A stretch of 7,205 nucleotides of DNA, from the NCBI GenBank assembly GCA_910584285.1, contig CAJTYK010000074.1, forward strand, positions 1 through 7,205. The letters are read 5' to 3'. The notes below the pieces were generated by a model. The model was not told the DNA's origin. It saw only the letters and a list, made by a program, of their open reading frames with translations, and did not search any database. Both the position numbers and the translations under genes were made by a program. Within the stretch, counting starts at the first letter, position 1. The number at the start of each line of letters is the position of its first letter. Below are positions 1 through 6,672 of this stretch, in pieces. The DNA is from an uncultured Oscillospiraceae bacterium (GTDB taxonomy: Bacteria; Bacillota; Clostridia; Oscillospirales; Oscillospiraceae).

Positions 1-290
1 TTTTGCAGAAGCTGTCCGGCCACGGCACCGCGTTTTTGGAGATCGACGGCTCCGCCGTGGAGTACGACCTGGCGGCGGGCCAGCAGATCGTCATCGACAC
101 CGGCAACCTGGCCATAATCGACGCCACCTGCACGGTGGATGTCAAGACGGTGAAGGGGGTCAAGAACGTGCTGTTCGGCGGCGAGGGCCTGTTCAACACC
201 GTGGTGACCGGTCCGGGCCGGGTGGTGCTCCAGACCATGCCCATCAGCAACTTCGCCGGGGCCATCGCGGCGATTCTGCCCTCGAAGTAA
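1..290 (+). CDS. AIM24/TIGR00266-family protein, C-terminal part (5' end outside window)
   Basis: About 95 C-terminal residues are visible. The reading frame is open to the first base, so the gene starts outside the window; the TTG at position 3 is probably an internal leucine. The segment begins LQKLSGHGTAFLEIDG, then VIDTGNLAIIDATCTVDV, GEGLFNTVVTGPGRVVLQT and a tail ending AAILPSK. This glycine-rich, all-beta pattern matches the end of the AIM24/TIGR00266 family, whose bacterial members are small cytosolic beta-sandwich proteins without a settled function; yeast Aim24 is mitochondrial. The final nine codons and the stop belong to a 78-bp tandem repeat, so the gene's end has been copied downstream. 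The family call rests on motif memory and half a protein. It is fairly sure as a family and uninformative about role. Confidence 0.8.
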   Translation, partial: LQKLSGHGTAFLEIDGSAVEYDLAAGQQIVIDTGNLAIIDATCTVDVKTVKGVKNVLFGGEGLFNTVVTGPGRVVLQTMPISNFAGAIAAILPSK

Positions 291-297
291 GGAGAAA

Positions 298-327
298 GCC
301 CTCCCGCCGCTGGCGCGGCGGGAGGGC
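298..327 (+). other. GC hairpin without T-run, repeat copy 1
   Basis: A perfect 13-bp stem (298-310 with 315-327) closes a TGGC loop. It is followed by CGAATATCGC rather than thymines, so it is a poor intrinsic terminator. It could instead act as a barrier to 3' exonucleases and protect the transcript; that role is inference. Confidence 0.7.
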
Positions 328-375
328 GAATATCGCTGGCCATCGCGGCGATTCTGCCCTCGAAGTAAGGAGAAA

Positions 376-405
376 GCCCTCCCGCCGCTGGCGCGGCGGG
401 AGGGC
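376..405 (+). other. GC hairpin without T-run, repeat copy 2
   Basis: An exact copy, 78 bases downstream, of the hairpin at 298-327. It has the same 13-bp stem and TGGC loop and again lacks a T-run. It would be present in any transcript that runs to the terminator at 455-487. Confidence 0.7.
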
Positions 406-439
406 GAATATCGCTGGCCATCGCGGCGATTCTGCCCTC

Positions 440-487
440 AAAATAAGAGAAATACCCCCCGCCGCTGGCGCGGCGGGGGGCTTTTTT
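440..487. terminator. Probable bidirectional intrinsic terminator
   Basis: An 11-bp stem (455-465 with 470-480) with a TGGC loop is followed on the plus strand by CTTTTTT (481-487), a textbook intrinsic terminator for the AIM24-like gene. On the minus strand the hairpin comes just after the glgP stop and is followed by a U-rich stretch (complement of 440-454, ten T in fifteen), so it can also end glgP transcripts. The two convergent genes would share it. Confidence 0.88.
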
Positions 488-489
488 GC

Positions 490-2811
490 TTATTTCAGGT
501 GCCAGATATCCTCATTATATTGCGCGATGGTACGGTCGCTGGAGAAGTAGCCGCTCCGGGCGGTGTTCACCAGCATCTTCCGGGCCCAGGCGGTGCGGTC
601 GCCGTAGTCGGCGATGGCCCGATCCCGGGCGGCGCAGTACGCCTCCACATCCAGCAGGGCCATGAACCAGTCCTTGGTGGTAAGATCCGTCCACAGGGCC
701 TTCAGCGCCGCCTCGTCCCCCAGCGCTACCAGGGCGGGATCCAGCAGGAAGTCCACCAGCGGCTTCACCGCCGGGCGCTCGTAGTACACCTTGGACTGGT
801 AGCCCTTCGTCTTGTCCTTTTCCTTCTCGGCGTACAGCTCGATGACGTAATTGCTGCCCGCGCCGAAGGTGTAGATGTTGTCCGGTCCCACCAGCTCGGC
901 GATCTCCACGTTGGCCCCGTCCAGGGTGCCCAGAGTCACCGCGCCGTTGGCCATGAACTTCATGTTGCCGGTGCCGCTGGCCTCCTTGGACGCCAGGGAG
1001 ATCTGCTCGGAAATATCACAGGCAGGGATGAGCCGCTCCGCCCAGGTGACGTTGTAGTTCTCCACCATGGCCACATGGAGCCAGGGCCGCACCTGGGGGT
1101 CCTCCTCGATGAGCTTGCGCAGGCACAGGATCAGGTGGATGATGTGCTTGGCCATCACGTAGGCCGGGGCGGCCTTGGCGCCGAAAATGACGGTGACGGG
1201 CCGCTCCGGCAGCTTGCCAGCCTTGATCTCCAGGTACTTTTGGATGATATACAACGCGTTCATCTGCTGGCGCTTGTACTCGTGGAGCCGCTTCACCTGG
1301 ATGTCGAACACGGAGTCGGGATCCAGCCGGATGCCGTACTGATCCCGGGCGAACAGCTGGTCGGCCCGGCGCTTGTTGGCGGCCTTGATGTCCAGCAACT
1401 TCTCCAGCACCGCGCTGTCGTTGTAGAAGTCCATCAGCTTGTTCAGCCGGGTGGGATCGGTGCGCCACTGTGAGCCCACGCACTCGTCCAGCAGAGCGGC
1501 CAGCTGGGGATTGCACACCTCCAGCCAGCGGCGCAGGGTGACGCCGTTGGTTTTGTTGTTGAATTTGGTGGGGTAGATGTCGTAGAAGGGGCGCAGCTCG
1601 GACTTTTTCAAAATGTCCGTGTGGAGGGCGGCCACGCCGTTCACCGAGTAGCCGTAGTGGATGTCCAGGTGGGCCATGTGGACGATCTCCTGGGAGGTCT
1701 CCTTGCCGTCCTTGTCCTTATGGGTGGTGGTCTGGAGGATGGCCACCCGGGGATCGGGATGGGCGGCCTTGGCCCGCTGGTCCAGCTCCCGGAGTATGGG
1801 CACCAGCTGGGGGGCCACCTTCTCAATGAAGGTGAGGGGCCACTTCTCCAGCGCCTCGGCCAGGATGGTGTGGTTGGTGTAGGCGCAGGTCTTGGACACC
1901 TGCTCCACCGCCGCGTCCATGGACAGGCCCCGCTGGGTCAGCAGCCGCACCAGCTCGGGAATCACCATGGAGGGATGGGTGTCGTTGATCTGGACGGCCA
2001 CGTGCTGGCTGAGGGTCTCGGGGGAATAGCCACGCTCCTCCAGCTCCTTCAGGATGAGCTGGGCCCCGGCGGACACCATGAAATACTGCTGGTACACCCG
2101 CAGCAGCCGGCCCGCCTCGTCGCTGTCGTCGGGGTAGAGGAAGGAGGTCAGGCGGGCGGGCAGGTCGGTCTTGTCGAAGTCGATGCCCTCCTCCGGGGCG
2201 GGGGCGGGGTTCTCCACGTCGAACAGGTGGAGCCGGTTAGCCACGCCGCTGTTGGCCCCGGGCACGGCGATGTCAAAGAGCTTGGCCTTCACCGGGCCGA
2301 AGCCGAAGGGCACCTCGAAGGCCACGTCGGTGGGGATCAGCCAGCCCTCGTCCTCGATCCAGGGGTTGGGCCGCTCGTACTGGCGGCGGTGGGCAAACTC
2401 CTGCTTGAACAGGCCGTAGTGGTAGTTGAGGCCCACCCCGTCCCCGGGCAGGCCCAGGGCGGCGATGGAGTCCAGGAAGCAGGCGGCCAGACGGCCCAGC
2501 CCGCCGTTACCCAGAGAGGGCTCGGGCTCCACATCCTCGATGGCGGACAGGGACTTGCCGCACTCAGCCAGGGCGGCGTTCACCTGGTCATAGACCCCCA
2601 GGGCCAGCAGGTTGTTGCTCAGCAGCTTGCCGATGAGAAATTCCGCGGAGAAATAGTACAGCTTGCGCTCCCCTGCGGGGGCGGGGCGGGGGTTGGACAG
2701 CTCCTGGGTGAGCTGGAGCAGGGCGTGGTAGAGCTGGCTGTCGCCACACTGGGACAGCTCCAGGCCGTACCTGGCCTGGGTGATCTCCTGGAGGCGGTTT
2801 TTCACGTCCAT
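490..2811 (-). CDS. glgP: Glycogen/maltodextrin phosphorylase (GT35)
   Basis: This enzyme removes glucose units from the non-reducing ends of alpha-1,4-glucans with phosphate, giving glucose-1-phosphate in the cytosol. The 773-residue protein spans the whole GT35 family fold. Visible marks are the substrate/phosphate loop SLGNGGLGRLAACFLDS (99-115), INDTHP (275-280), YTNHT (311-315), the phosphate-contact segment VKRLHEYKR (506-514), and EASGTGNMKF (610-619), where K618 should carry pyridoxal phosphate. The N-terminus is short, without the regulatory extension of animal enzymes. An in-frame start 30 codons upstream (2901) is rejected because it lies in the -35 box of a good promoter; the ATG at 2811 has AAAGGAGA nine bases before it. 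malQ lies upstream on the same strand, consistent with glycogen or maltodextrin use. Whether the natural substrate is glycogen or maltodextrin (glgP or malP) cannot be told from sequence alone. Confidence 0.97.
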   Translation of the reverse strand: MDVKNRLQEITQARYGLELSQCGDSQLYHALLQLTQELSNPRPAPAGERKLYYFSAEFLIGKLLSNNLLALGVYDQVNAALAECGKSLSAIEDVEPEPSLGNGGLGRLAACFLDSIAALGLPGDGVGLNYHYGLFKQEFAHRRQYERPNPWIEDEGWLIPTDVAFEVPFGFGPVKAKLFDIAVPGANSGVANRLHLFDVENPAPAPEEGIDFDKTDLPARLTSFLYPDDSDEAGRLLRVYQQYFMVSAGAQLILKELEERGYSPETLSQHVAVQINDTHPSMVIPELVRLLTQRGLSMDAAVEQVSKTCAYTNHTILAEALEKWPLTFIEKVAPQLVPILRELDQRAKAAHPDPRVAILQTTTHKDKDGKETSQEIVHMAHLDIHYGYSVNGVAALHTDILKKSELRPFYDIYPTKFNNKTNGVTLRRWLEVCNPQLAALLDECVGSQWRTDPTRLNKLMDFYNDSAVLEKLLDIKAANKRRADQLFARDQYGIRLDPDSVFDIQVKRLHEYKRQQMNALYIIQKYLEIKAGKLPERPVTVIFGAKAAPAYVMAKHIIHLILCLRKLIEEDPQVRPWLHVAMVENYNVTWAERLIPACDISEQISLASKEASGTGNMKFMANGAVTLGTLDGANVEIAELVGPDNIYTFGAGSNYVIELYAEKEKDKTKGYQSKVYYERPAVKPLVDFLLDPALVALGDEAALKALWTDLTTKDWFMALLDVEAYCAARDRAIADYGDRTAWARKMLVNTARSGYFSSDRTIAQYNEDIWHLK

Positions 2812-2820
2812 GGGAAACGT

Positions 2821-2828
2821 TCTCCTTT
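2821..2828 (-). promoter_or_regulatory. Ribosome binding site of glgP
   Basis: AAAGGAGA on the minus strand, nine bases before the ATG at 2811. It fixes the start there rather than at the longer open frame's ATG at 2901. Confidence 0.85.
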
Positions 2829-2872
2829 CCAAAAACCGTGCCCTTGGCACAGTCATATCACAATTCGCGGCA

Positions 2873-2901
2873 AGTATACCCTGCTTTGCCCGGCCCGTCA
2901 A
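2873..2901 (-). promoter_or_regulatory. Sigma-A-type promoter of glgP
   Basis: On the minus strand, TTGACG (2896-2901), a 17-base spacer and TATACT (2873-2878) give five of six matches in each box with ideal spacing. Transcription would begin near 2866, leaving a leader of about 55 bases. The leader holds a small hairpin, GTGCC-AAG-GGCAC (2838-2850). glgP can therefore be transcribed separately from malQ. Confidence 0.8.
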
Positions 2902-2955
2902 CGGTCAAAATCACCAAATTTAGCCATTTTGCGCTTTTTTGGCCCGGGGTTGCAG

Positions 2956-2977
2956 GGGCCCGCCGCTCCGGCGGCCC
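2956..2977. repeat. Imperfect GC hairpin between malQ and glgP
   Basis: GGGCC-c-GCCG, loop CTC, CGGC-GGCCC forms a nine-pair stem with one bulged base. Neither side is followed by a T-run, so it is not a clear terminator. It is part of the roughly 140-bp non-coding stretch 2902-3039, which otherwise holds the element at 2994-3039 and an A/T-rich stretch (2900-2940). Confidence 0.6.
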
Positions 2978-2993
2978 GGGAATCAACAAAGCA

Positions 2994-3039
2994 GGGCGGT
3001 GAAGGCGCCGCACAGGCGGGGCGGTGAGGACACCGCCCC
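2994..3039. repeat. Palindromic GC-rich intergenic element after malQ
   Basis: GGGGCGGTG (3018-3026), AGGA, CACCGCCCC (3031-3039) is a perfect 9-bp inverted repeat that starts immediately after the malQ stop. A partial direct copy, GGGCGGTGA, lies at 2994-3002, 25 bases from its partner at 3019-3027. On the minus strand it begins GTAGGGGGCGGTG and resembles small dispersed palindromes I recall from intergenic regions of gut clostridia; that resemblance is memory, not a search. It has no T-run and could stabilise the malQ 3' end or weaken read-through. Confidence 0.6.
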
Positions 3040-4548
3040 CTACGATTTTGTCCGTTTGGCTTTGGGCTGGGGCAGCCGGTGGTAGAGTGCCATGGACTGC
3101 CGCAGCCGGGCCGCCAGCGCCCCGTCCGCCTGACCGGGCAGCATCCGCCACTGCCAGTTGCCCCCCAGGGTGGAGGGGATGTTGATCCGGCCCTCCTGGC
3201 CGATGGACAGCAGATCCTGCATCTGCATCACCGCCAGATCCGCCACGCTGGCCCAGGCCCCCCGCATGACCCCCCAGGCCCAGCCCTCCCGCCGGGTGAG
3301 CTGGAAGTACCGCTTGGCGTACCGCCTTGTGCCGGGGGCGGCGGAGGCCAGCCAGCCCTCGATGGTCTCGTTGTCGTGGGTGCCAGCGTACACCACGCAG
3401 TTGCGGGGGTAGTTGTGGGGCAGGTACTCGCTGTCGGCGCCCTTGGGGTCGAAGGCGAACTCCAGCACCTTCATGCCGGGGTAGCCCGTGTCCCGCAGCA
3501 GCTTGCGCACCGTGGGGGTGAGGAAGCCCAGATCCTCGGCGATGATCTGGCGCTTGCCCAGCTTATTCTGGACGGTTTTGAAGAACTCCAAACCCGGCCC
3601 CGGCTTCCAGCGGCCGTTCCGGGCGGTTTTGTCCCCAAAGGGGATGGCGTAGTACTCGTCGAAGCCCCGGAAGTGGTCGATGCGCAGCACGTCGAACAGC
3701 CGGAACTGGAAGCCGATCCGCCGCAGCCACCAGCGGTAGCCGTCCTCCTTCATCTTCTCCCAGTCAAAGAGGGGGTTGCCCCACAGCTGGCCGTCGGCGG
3801 TGAAGGCGTCCGGCGGGCAGCCCGCCACCTCCACCGGGTTCAAATCGGCGTCGGTCTGGAACTGCTTGGGGTCGGCCCACATATCGGCGCTGTCCCGGGC
3901 GGCATAGATGGGCAGATCCCCGATGATGGAGATCCCCTTCCTCCCAGCCAGGGCTTTCAGCGCGTCCCACTGGCGGAAGAATAGGTACTGCACCCCCCGC
4001 CAGAAGACCAGCTCCTTCGCCAGCCGGGTTTTGGCGGCGGCCAGGGCGGCGGGCTTGCGCAGCCGCTCCCCCTCGGGCCAGTTGTCCCAGGACACGCCGC
4101 CGTTCTCCCCCTTCAAGGCCATGAACAGGGCGTAGTCCTCCAGCCAGTCGGCGTTTTCCTCCAAAAAGGCGGCGTAGTCCGCCGGGGGCGCGGCCAGCAG
4201 CCGCTCCACCGCGCGGCGCAGCACCGGGTATCGCTTCTCGTACAGCAGGGCGTAGTCCACCCGCTGCGGATCCCCCCAGTCTATGCCCCGATAGTCCGCC
4301 GGTTCCAGCAGGCCGTCCGCCGCCAGGTCGTCCAGGTCGATAAAATAGGGGTTGCCCGCGAAGGAGGAGAAGGACTGGTAGGGGGAGTCCCCGTAGCTGG
4401 TGGGCCCCACGGGCAGGAGCTGCCAATGGCTCTGGCCCCCGGCCTGGAGGAAGTCCAGGAAGTCCCGGGCGGCCTGCCCCATGGTTCCGATACCATAGGG
4501 GGAGGGGAGGGAAAAGATGGGCATCAAAATGCCGGCGCTTCGCTTCAT
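3040..4548 (-). CDS. malQ: 4-alpha-glucanotransferase (amylomaltase, GH77)
   Basis: The enzyme transfers alpha-1,4-glucan segments between maltodextrins, releasing glucose and building longer chains that GlgP can attack. The 502-residue protein has the usual length of compact bacterial GH77 enzymes. Visible marks are the start GILMPIFSLPSPYGIGTMG (6-24), the substrate-side SYGDSPYQSFSSFAGNPYFI (51-70), LRIDHFRGF with predicted nucleophile D291, IIAEDLG with acid/base E338, and GTHDNET with D392. These correspond to D293, E340 and D395 of the Thermus enzyme. The ATG overlaps the stop of the SprT-like gene in ATGA, and AGGTGA lies nine bases upstream, so translation is probably coupled to that gene. 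The C-terminal residues are basic (KAKRTKS). The stop is followed at once by a palindrome, and glgP lies downstream with its own promoter. Confidence 0.97.
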   Translation of the reverse strand: MKRSAGILMPIFSLPSPYGIGTMGQAARDFLDFLQAGGQSHWQLLPVGPTSYGDSPYQSFSSFAGNPYFIDLDDLAADGLLEPADYRGIDWGDPQRVDYALLYEKRYPVLRRAVERLLAAPPADYAAFLEENADWLEDYALFMALKGENGGVSWDNWPEGERLRKPAALAAAKTRLAKELVFWRGVQYLFFRQWDALKALAGRKGISIIGDLPIYAARDSADMWADPKQFQTDADLNPVEVAGCPPDAFTADGQLWGNPLFDWEKMKEDGYRWWLRRIGFQFRLFDVLRIDHFRGFDEYYAIPFGDKTARNGRWKPGPGLEFFKTVQNKLGKRQIIAEDLGFLTPTVRKLLRDTGYPGMKVLEFAFDPKGADSEYLPHNYPRNCVVYAGTHDNETIEGWLASAAPGTRRYAKRYFQLTRREGWAWGVMRGAWASVADLAVMQMQDLLSIGQEGRINIPSTLGGNWQWRMLPGQADGALAARLRQSMALYHRLPQPKAKRTKS

Positions 4549-5084
4549 GTTCTCTCGTCACCTTTCTCATAGCCTATCGCCCGCACCCCGGCCACGGGCT
4601 CCACCCGCAGCGTGCCGCCGCAGGAGCAGCGGTAGCGTCCGGGGTGATCCACCAGCGGGGAGCGCTTCATCCGGGGGATCCGCCGCCCGCACCGCTGGCA
4701 CACCACGTAGTACCGCACCGGGCGGTCATCCTCAATGCCCAGGGCGTCGTAGTTGTCAGTGCGCTGGATCTCGTAGCCGTAGGCGGCGTTCATCCGCTGG
4801 GCATAGCCCCGCCACCGGGGGCCGTGGTTGGAGCAGCCGTAGCAGGTGTGGAGCACCTCGTGGCACAGCACCTGCATAATGGCCCGCTCCGAGCCCTCCC
4901 GGGCCAGCTGGGCGGACAGCTCAATGGTGTACCGCCCCTCCCGGCGGACGCAGCAGCCGAAGCGGGTGCGGGCCCGGCTGTTCAGCCGTACCCGGGGGCA
5001 GATGTGGGGGGACACGGGGATATTCACCGCCCGGGCCTGGGCGATGGCTCGGGTTAGCAGCTTGTCTACGTCGTCCTGAGTCAT
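4545..5084 (-). CDS. SprT-like zinc metalloprotein
   Basis: The protein has 179 residues from the ATG at 5084. It shows an SprT-like layout: a metal-binding HEVLH (H75, E76, H79), a likely third ligand in NHGPRW (H87), and a C-terminal zinc ribbon with C129-x2-C132 and C153-x-C155. In SprT and Spartan-family proteins this core is a zinc peptidase fold; eukaryotic Spartan cleaves DNA-protein crosslinks, while the bacterial role is poorly known. No signal peptide or membrane segment is seen, so it should be cytosolic. A longer in-frame ATG at 5114 is less likely because it touches the -10 box of a strong promoter; the chosen ATG has AGGGGGTG five bases upstream. The gene overlaps malQ by four bases (ATGA). 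Fold is likely; substrate and link to sugar metabolism are unknown. Confidence 0.87.
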   Translation of the reverse strand: MTQDDVDKLLTRAIAQARAVNIPVSPHICPRVRLNSRARTRFGCCVRREGRYTIELSAQLAREGSERAIMQVLCHEVLHTCYGCSNHGPRWRGYAQRMNAAYGYEIQRTDNYDALGIEDDRPVRYYVVCQRCGRRIPRMKRSPLVDHPGRYRCSCGGTLRVEPVAGVRAIGYEKGDERT

Positions 5085-5089
5085 GACCC

Positions 5090-5097
5090 CACCCCCT
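5090..5097 (-). promoter_or_regulatory. Ribosome binding site of the SprT-like gene
   Basis: AGGGGGTG on the minus strand lies five bases before the ATG at 5084. Together with the promoter position it favours this start over 5114. Confidence 0.6.
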
Positions 5098-5114
5098 GTC
5101 GTTTTTGCGGGCAT

Positions 5115-5143
5115 ATTGTATCACCGGGCGGCGCAAAAATCAA
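5115..5143 (-). promoter_or_regulatory. Sigma-A promoter for SprT-like gene and malQ
   Basis: On the minus strand, TTGATT (5138-5143), a 17-base spacer and TACAAT (5115-5120), with an extended -10 TG one base upstream. Transcription should begin near 5108. It sits in the 70-base gap after sfsA, where no terminator is visible, so malQ could be served both from here and by read-through from sfsA. Confidence 0.78.
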
Positions 5144-5154
5144 GGCGGGTCGGC

Positions 5155-5883
5155 TCAGAGCAGCACCGGCACCGGTCGGGTCATGGTCAGGCTGTCCGCC
5201 GCGACGGCGCATTCCACCGCCAGCACCTTCACCCCGGCGTCCACCGCCTCCCGCAGGGCCGCGCCGAAGGCCGGGTGGGTGCGGTCGTTGGGGGAGAAGG
5301 CCCGCATCCCCTCCATCTGGATCACAAAACACACCGCCGCCTCATACCCTGCCCCCCGGCAGGCCATCAGCTCCCGCAGGTGCTTCACCCCCCGCTGGGT
5401 GGGGGCGTCGGGGAACAGGGCCAGGCCGTCCTCCTCCAGGGTGCAGCCCTTGACCTCCACAAATCCCCGCCGGGGCGGGAAGCTGTCCGCTGCGTTCGAC
5501 AACTCCCAGTAGAAATCAAACCGGGAATTGCCCCAAGTAGTCTCTGGACGGAGCAGGGTGGGTTCAGGCAGGCCCAGCTCGGCCCCCTTTCCCGCCGCCA
5601 TCCACTCCCCAAACACCCGGTTGGGGGCCTGGGCGTCCAGATTGATCAGCAGGGGCGGAAGGCCTGGGCGGGCCTTCTCTACCGCCACCAGATCGTACTT
5701 CGTCCTACGGGCCGGGTTGGCGCTCCCCTCCAGGTACACTGTGCAGCCGGGTAGGAGCAGCTCCCGGCAGCGGCCGGTGTTTTTGACGTGTACCGTCTCC
5801 TCCCGGCCGTCCAGATTCACCTGGGCGATGAAGCGGTTGGGCCGGGAGAGAAAGACCGCCCGGTGGATGTCCTGATAGGTCAT
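5155..5883 (-). CDS. sfsA: SfsA homologue (sugar fermentation stimulation protein)
   Basis: The 242-residue protein carries the family's hallmark segments: HVKNTGRCRELLLPG (32-46), NSRFDF (119-124), FVEVKGCTLE (141-150), FPDAPTQRGVKHLRELM (157-173) and MEGMRAFSPNDRTHPAF (190-206). D123, E143 and K145 form a PD-(D/E)xK-type nuclease-like arrangement, and SfsA is reported to bind DNA. In E. coli it was found as a gene that, in high copy, raises mal gene expression and sugar fermentation; the mechanism is unclear. The ATG overlaps the stop of the upstream membrane gene in ATGA and has GGAGGAAG just before it, so the two are probably translated together. malQ lies two genes downstream. Family identity is secure; the molecular role is not. 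Confidence 0.95.
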   Translation of the reverse strand: MTYQDIHRAVFLSRPNRFIAQVNLDGREETVHVKNTGRCRELLLPGCTVYLEGSANPARRTKYDLVAVEKARPGLPPLLINLDAQAPNRVFGEWMAAGKGAELGLPEPTLLRPETTWGNSRFDFYWELSNAADSFPPRRGFVEVKGCTLEEDGLALFPDAPTQRGVKHLRELMACRGAGYEAAVCFVIQMEGMRAFSPNDRTHPAFGAALREAVDAGVKVLAVECAVAADSLTMTRPVPVLL

Positions 5884-6557
5884 GGGGCTTCCTCCCCGCT
5901 GTCCTCTCGGGGAAGCTCCGGGGCGGCGGCGTCCTCTGGGACGGGCTCCGCCCCCTCCGGGGCCGGGGGCGCGTCCTCCGGGACTTCCTCCGGGCTGTCC
6001 GGGGCCGGGGCGTCCGGGGACGGAACAGCCGCCGCCGGGGTCTGGGCGGGGGTATGGTAGGGCAGCAGGATGTCCACCCCGCAGGCCAGCACCACCCCTA
6101 CCAGCGTCTCAAACAGCCGCTGGATGGAGTAGATGGCGGGGGTGTCCCCCACGCTGTGGTTGACGGTGACACACAGGAACACAATGCAGGCCATGGCGGC
6201 GCAGCCCGGCTTTTTGATGGCGAGGCACAGCTCGATGATGGGGATCAGCAGCAGGGCGGACAGGGCGTACCGGACCAGCTCAAGATACAAAATCCCCAGC
6301 GCGTCCATGGCGTATACCACCACCACCCCCGCCACGCCGCCGATGAGGGTGCCGATCATCCGGTTGATGGACGATTCAATAGTCTTGCCCGCCGTGTTCT
6401 GCACGCACACCACGGCGGCGATCATGGAGTAGAAGCCGGACTCCCCCCGGGCCCAGGCCAGCACGCCGCATACAAACACGGCGATGACCGTCTTGACAAT
6501 GCGCATTCCGATGTGGCGGCGGTGTTCGGGGGGGATGGCGGATTTCTGATGTTCCAT
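5880..6557 (-). CDS. ArAE/FUSC-like membrane protein with Pro/acid-rich tail
   Basis: The 225-residue protein has a short basic N-terminus followed by about five or six hydrophobic segments, roughly at residues 19-36, 42-53, 67-84, 88-112, 118-133 and 147-166. The phrases SINRMIGTLIGGVAGVVVV (63-81) and RLFETLVGVVLACGVDILLP (147-166) are typical of the aromatic acid exporter/FUSC family, which in a few studied members moves aromatic acids or drugs. Usual ArAE_1 proteins carry a soluble C-terminal domain; here the membrane part is followed only by about 58 residues (168-225) rich in Pro, Ala, Glu and Asp. The ATG at 6557 is preceded at six bases by a perfect AAAGGAGG; an in-frame ATG at 6692 would lie upstream of the promoter. 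It overlaps sfsA by four bases. Transport substrate unknown. Confidence 0.82.
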   Translation of the reverse strand: MEHQKSAIPPEHRRHIGMRIVKTVIAVFVCGVLAWARGESGFYSMIAAVVCVQNTAGKTIESSINRMIGTLIGGVAGVVVVYAMDALGILYLELVRYALSALLLIPIIELCLAIKKPGCAAMACIVFLCVTVNHSVGDTPAIYSIQRLFETLVGVVLACGVDILLPYHTPAQTPAAAVPSPDAPAPDSPEEVPEDAPPAPEGAEPVPEDAAAPELPREDSGEEAP

Positions 6558-6563
6558 GGCGCG

Positions 6564-6571
6564 CCTCCTTT
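6564..6571 (-). promoter_or_regulatory. Ribosome binding site of the FUSC-like gene
   Basis: AAAGGAGG on the minus strand, six bases before the ATG at 6557. This strong site settles the start. Confidence 0.9.
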
Positions 6572-6593
6572 GGGTTAGGATTGGTTCAGGACT

Positions 6594-6623
6594 ATCATAC
6601 CATACGGAGGGCGGGGGGCGCAA
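6594..6623 (-). promoter_or_regulatory. Promoter of the FUSC-like gene/sfsA operon
   Basis: On the minus strand, TATGAT (6594-6599) is preceded by TG one base upstream, an extended -10. TTGCGC (6618-6623) lies 18 bases away as a weak -35. Transcription would begin near 6587, giving a leader of about 30 bases. Confidence 0.6.
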
Positions 6624-6672
6624 CCCGGTTTTGCCGGAAGGGGGCGCCGTATTGGAAATGCCGCAAAGTTTT

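Larger units (their letters stand above)
261..480 (+). repeat. Three tandem 78-bp units: gene tail, stop codon and hairpin
   Basis: Units start at 261, 339 and 417. The first two (261-338 and 339-416) are identical at all 78 positions. Each carries the last nine codons of the upstream gene (AIAAILPSK), its TAA stop, an A/G-rich linker and a 13-bp GC hairpin. The third keeps the same first 23 bases and then diverges, yet still reads PSK-stop through synonymous changes (tcg-aag becomes tca-aaa). It ends in an 11-bp hairpin followed by a T-run. The period equals 26 codons, which leaves the opposite strand open as a spurious repetitive frame. This looks like local tandem duplication of the gene end plus its terminator. 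Confidence 0.95.

Noticed and set aside
244..441. Minus-strand frame encoding a 26-residue tandem repeat
   Set aside because: It is open only because the 78-bp DNA repeat is a multiple of three; no ribosome site or promoter precedes it and it overlaps hairpins.
261..480. CRISPR-like array
   Set aside because: Only three units, with no distinct spacers; the unit contains the end of a coding gene and a terminator hairpin.
2812..2901. 30-residue N-terminal extension of glgP
   Set aside because: It would overlap the -35 box of the promoter, lacks family similarity, and the internal ATG has a good ribosome site.
1621..3027. Long plus-strand open frame opposite glgP
   Set aside because: Its Gly/Val/Leu/His-rich product is the usual shadow of a GC-rich gene; the minus strand encodes an intact phosphorylase with all catalytic motifs.
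3079..3984. Long plus-strand open frame opposite malQ
   Set aside because: Shadow frame; malQ on the other strand is complete with its three catalytic residues.
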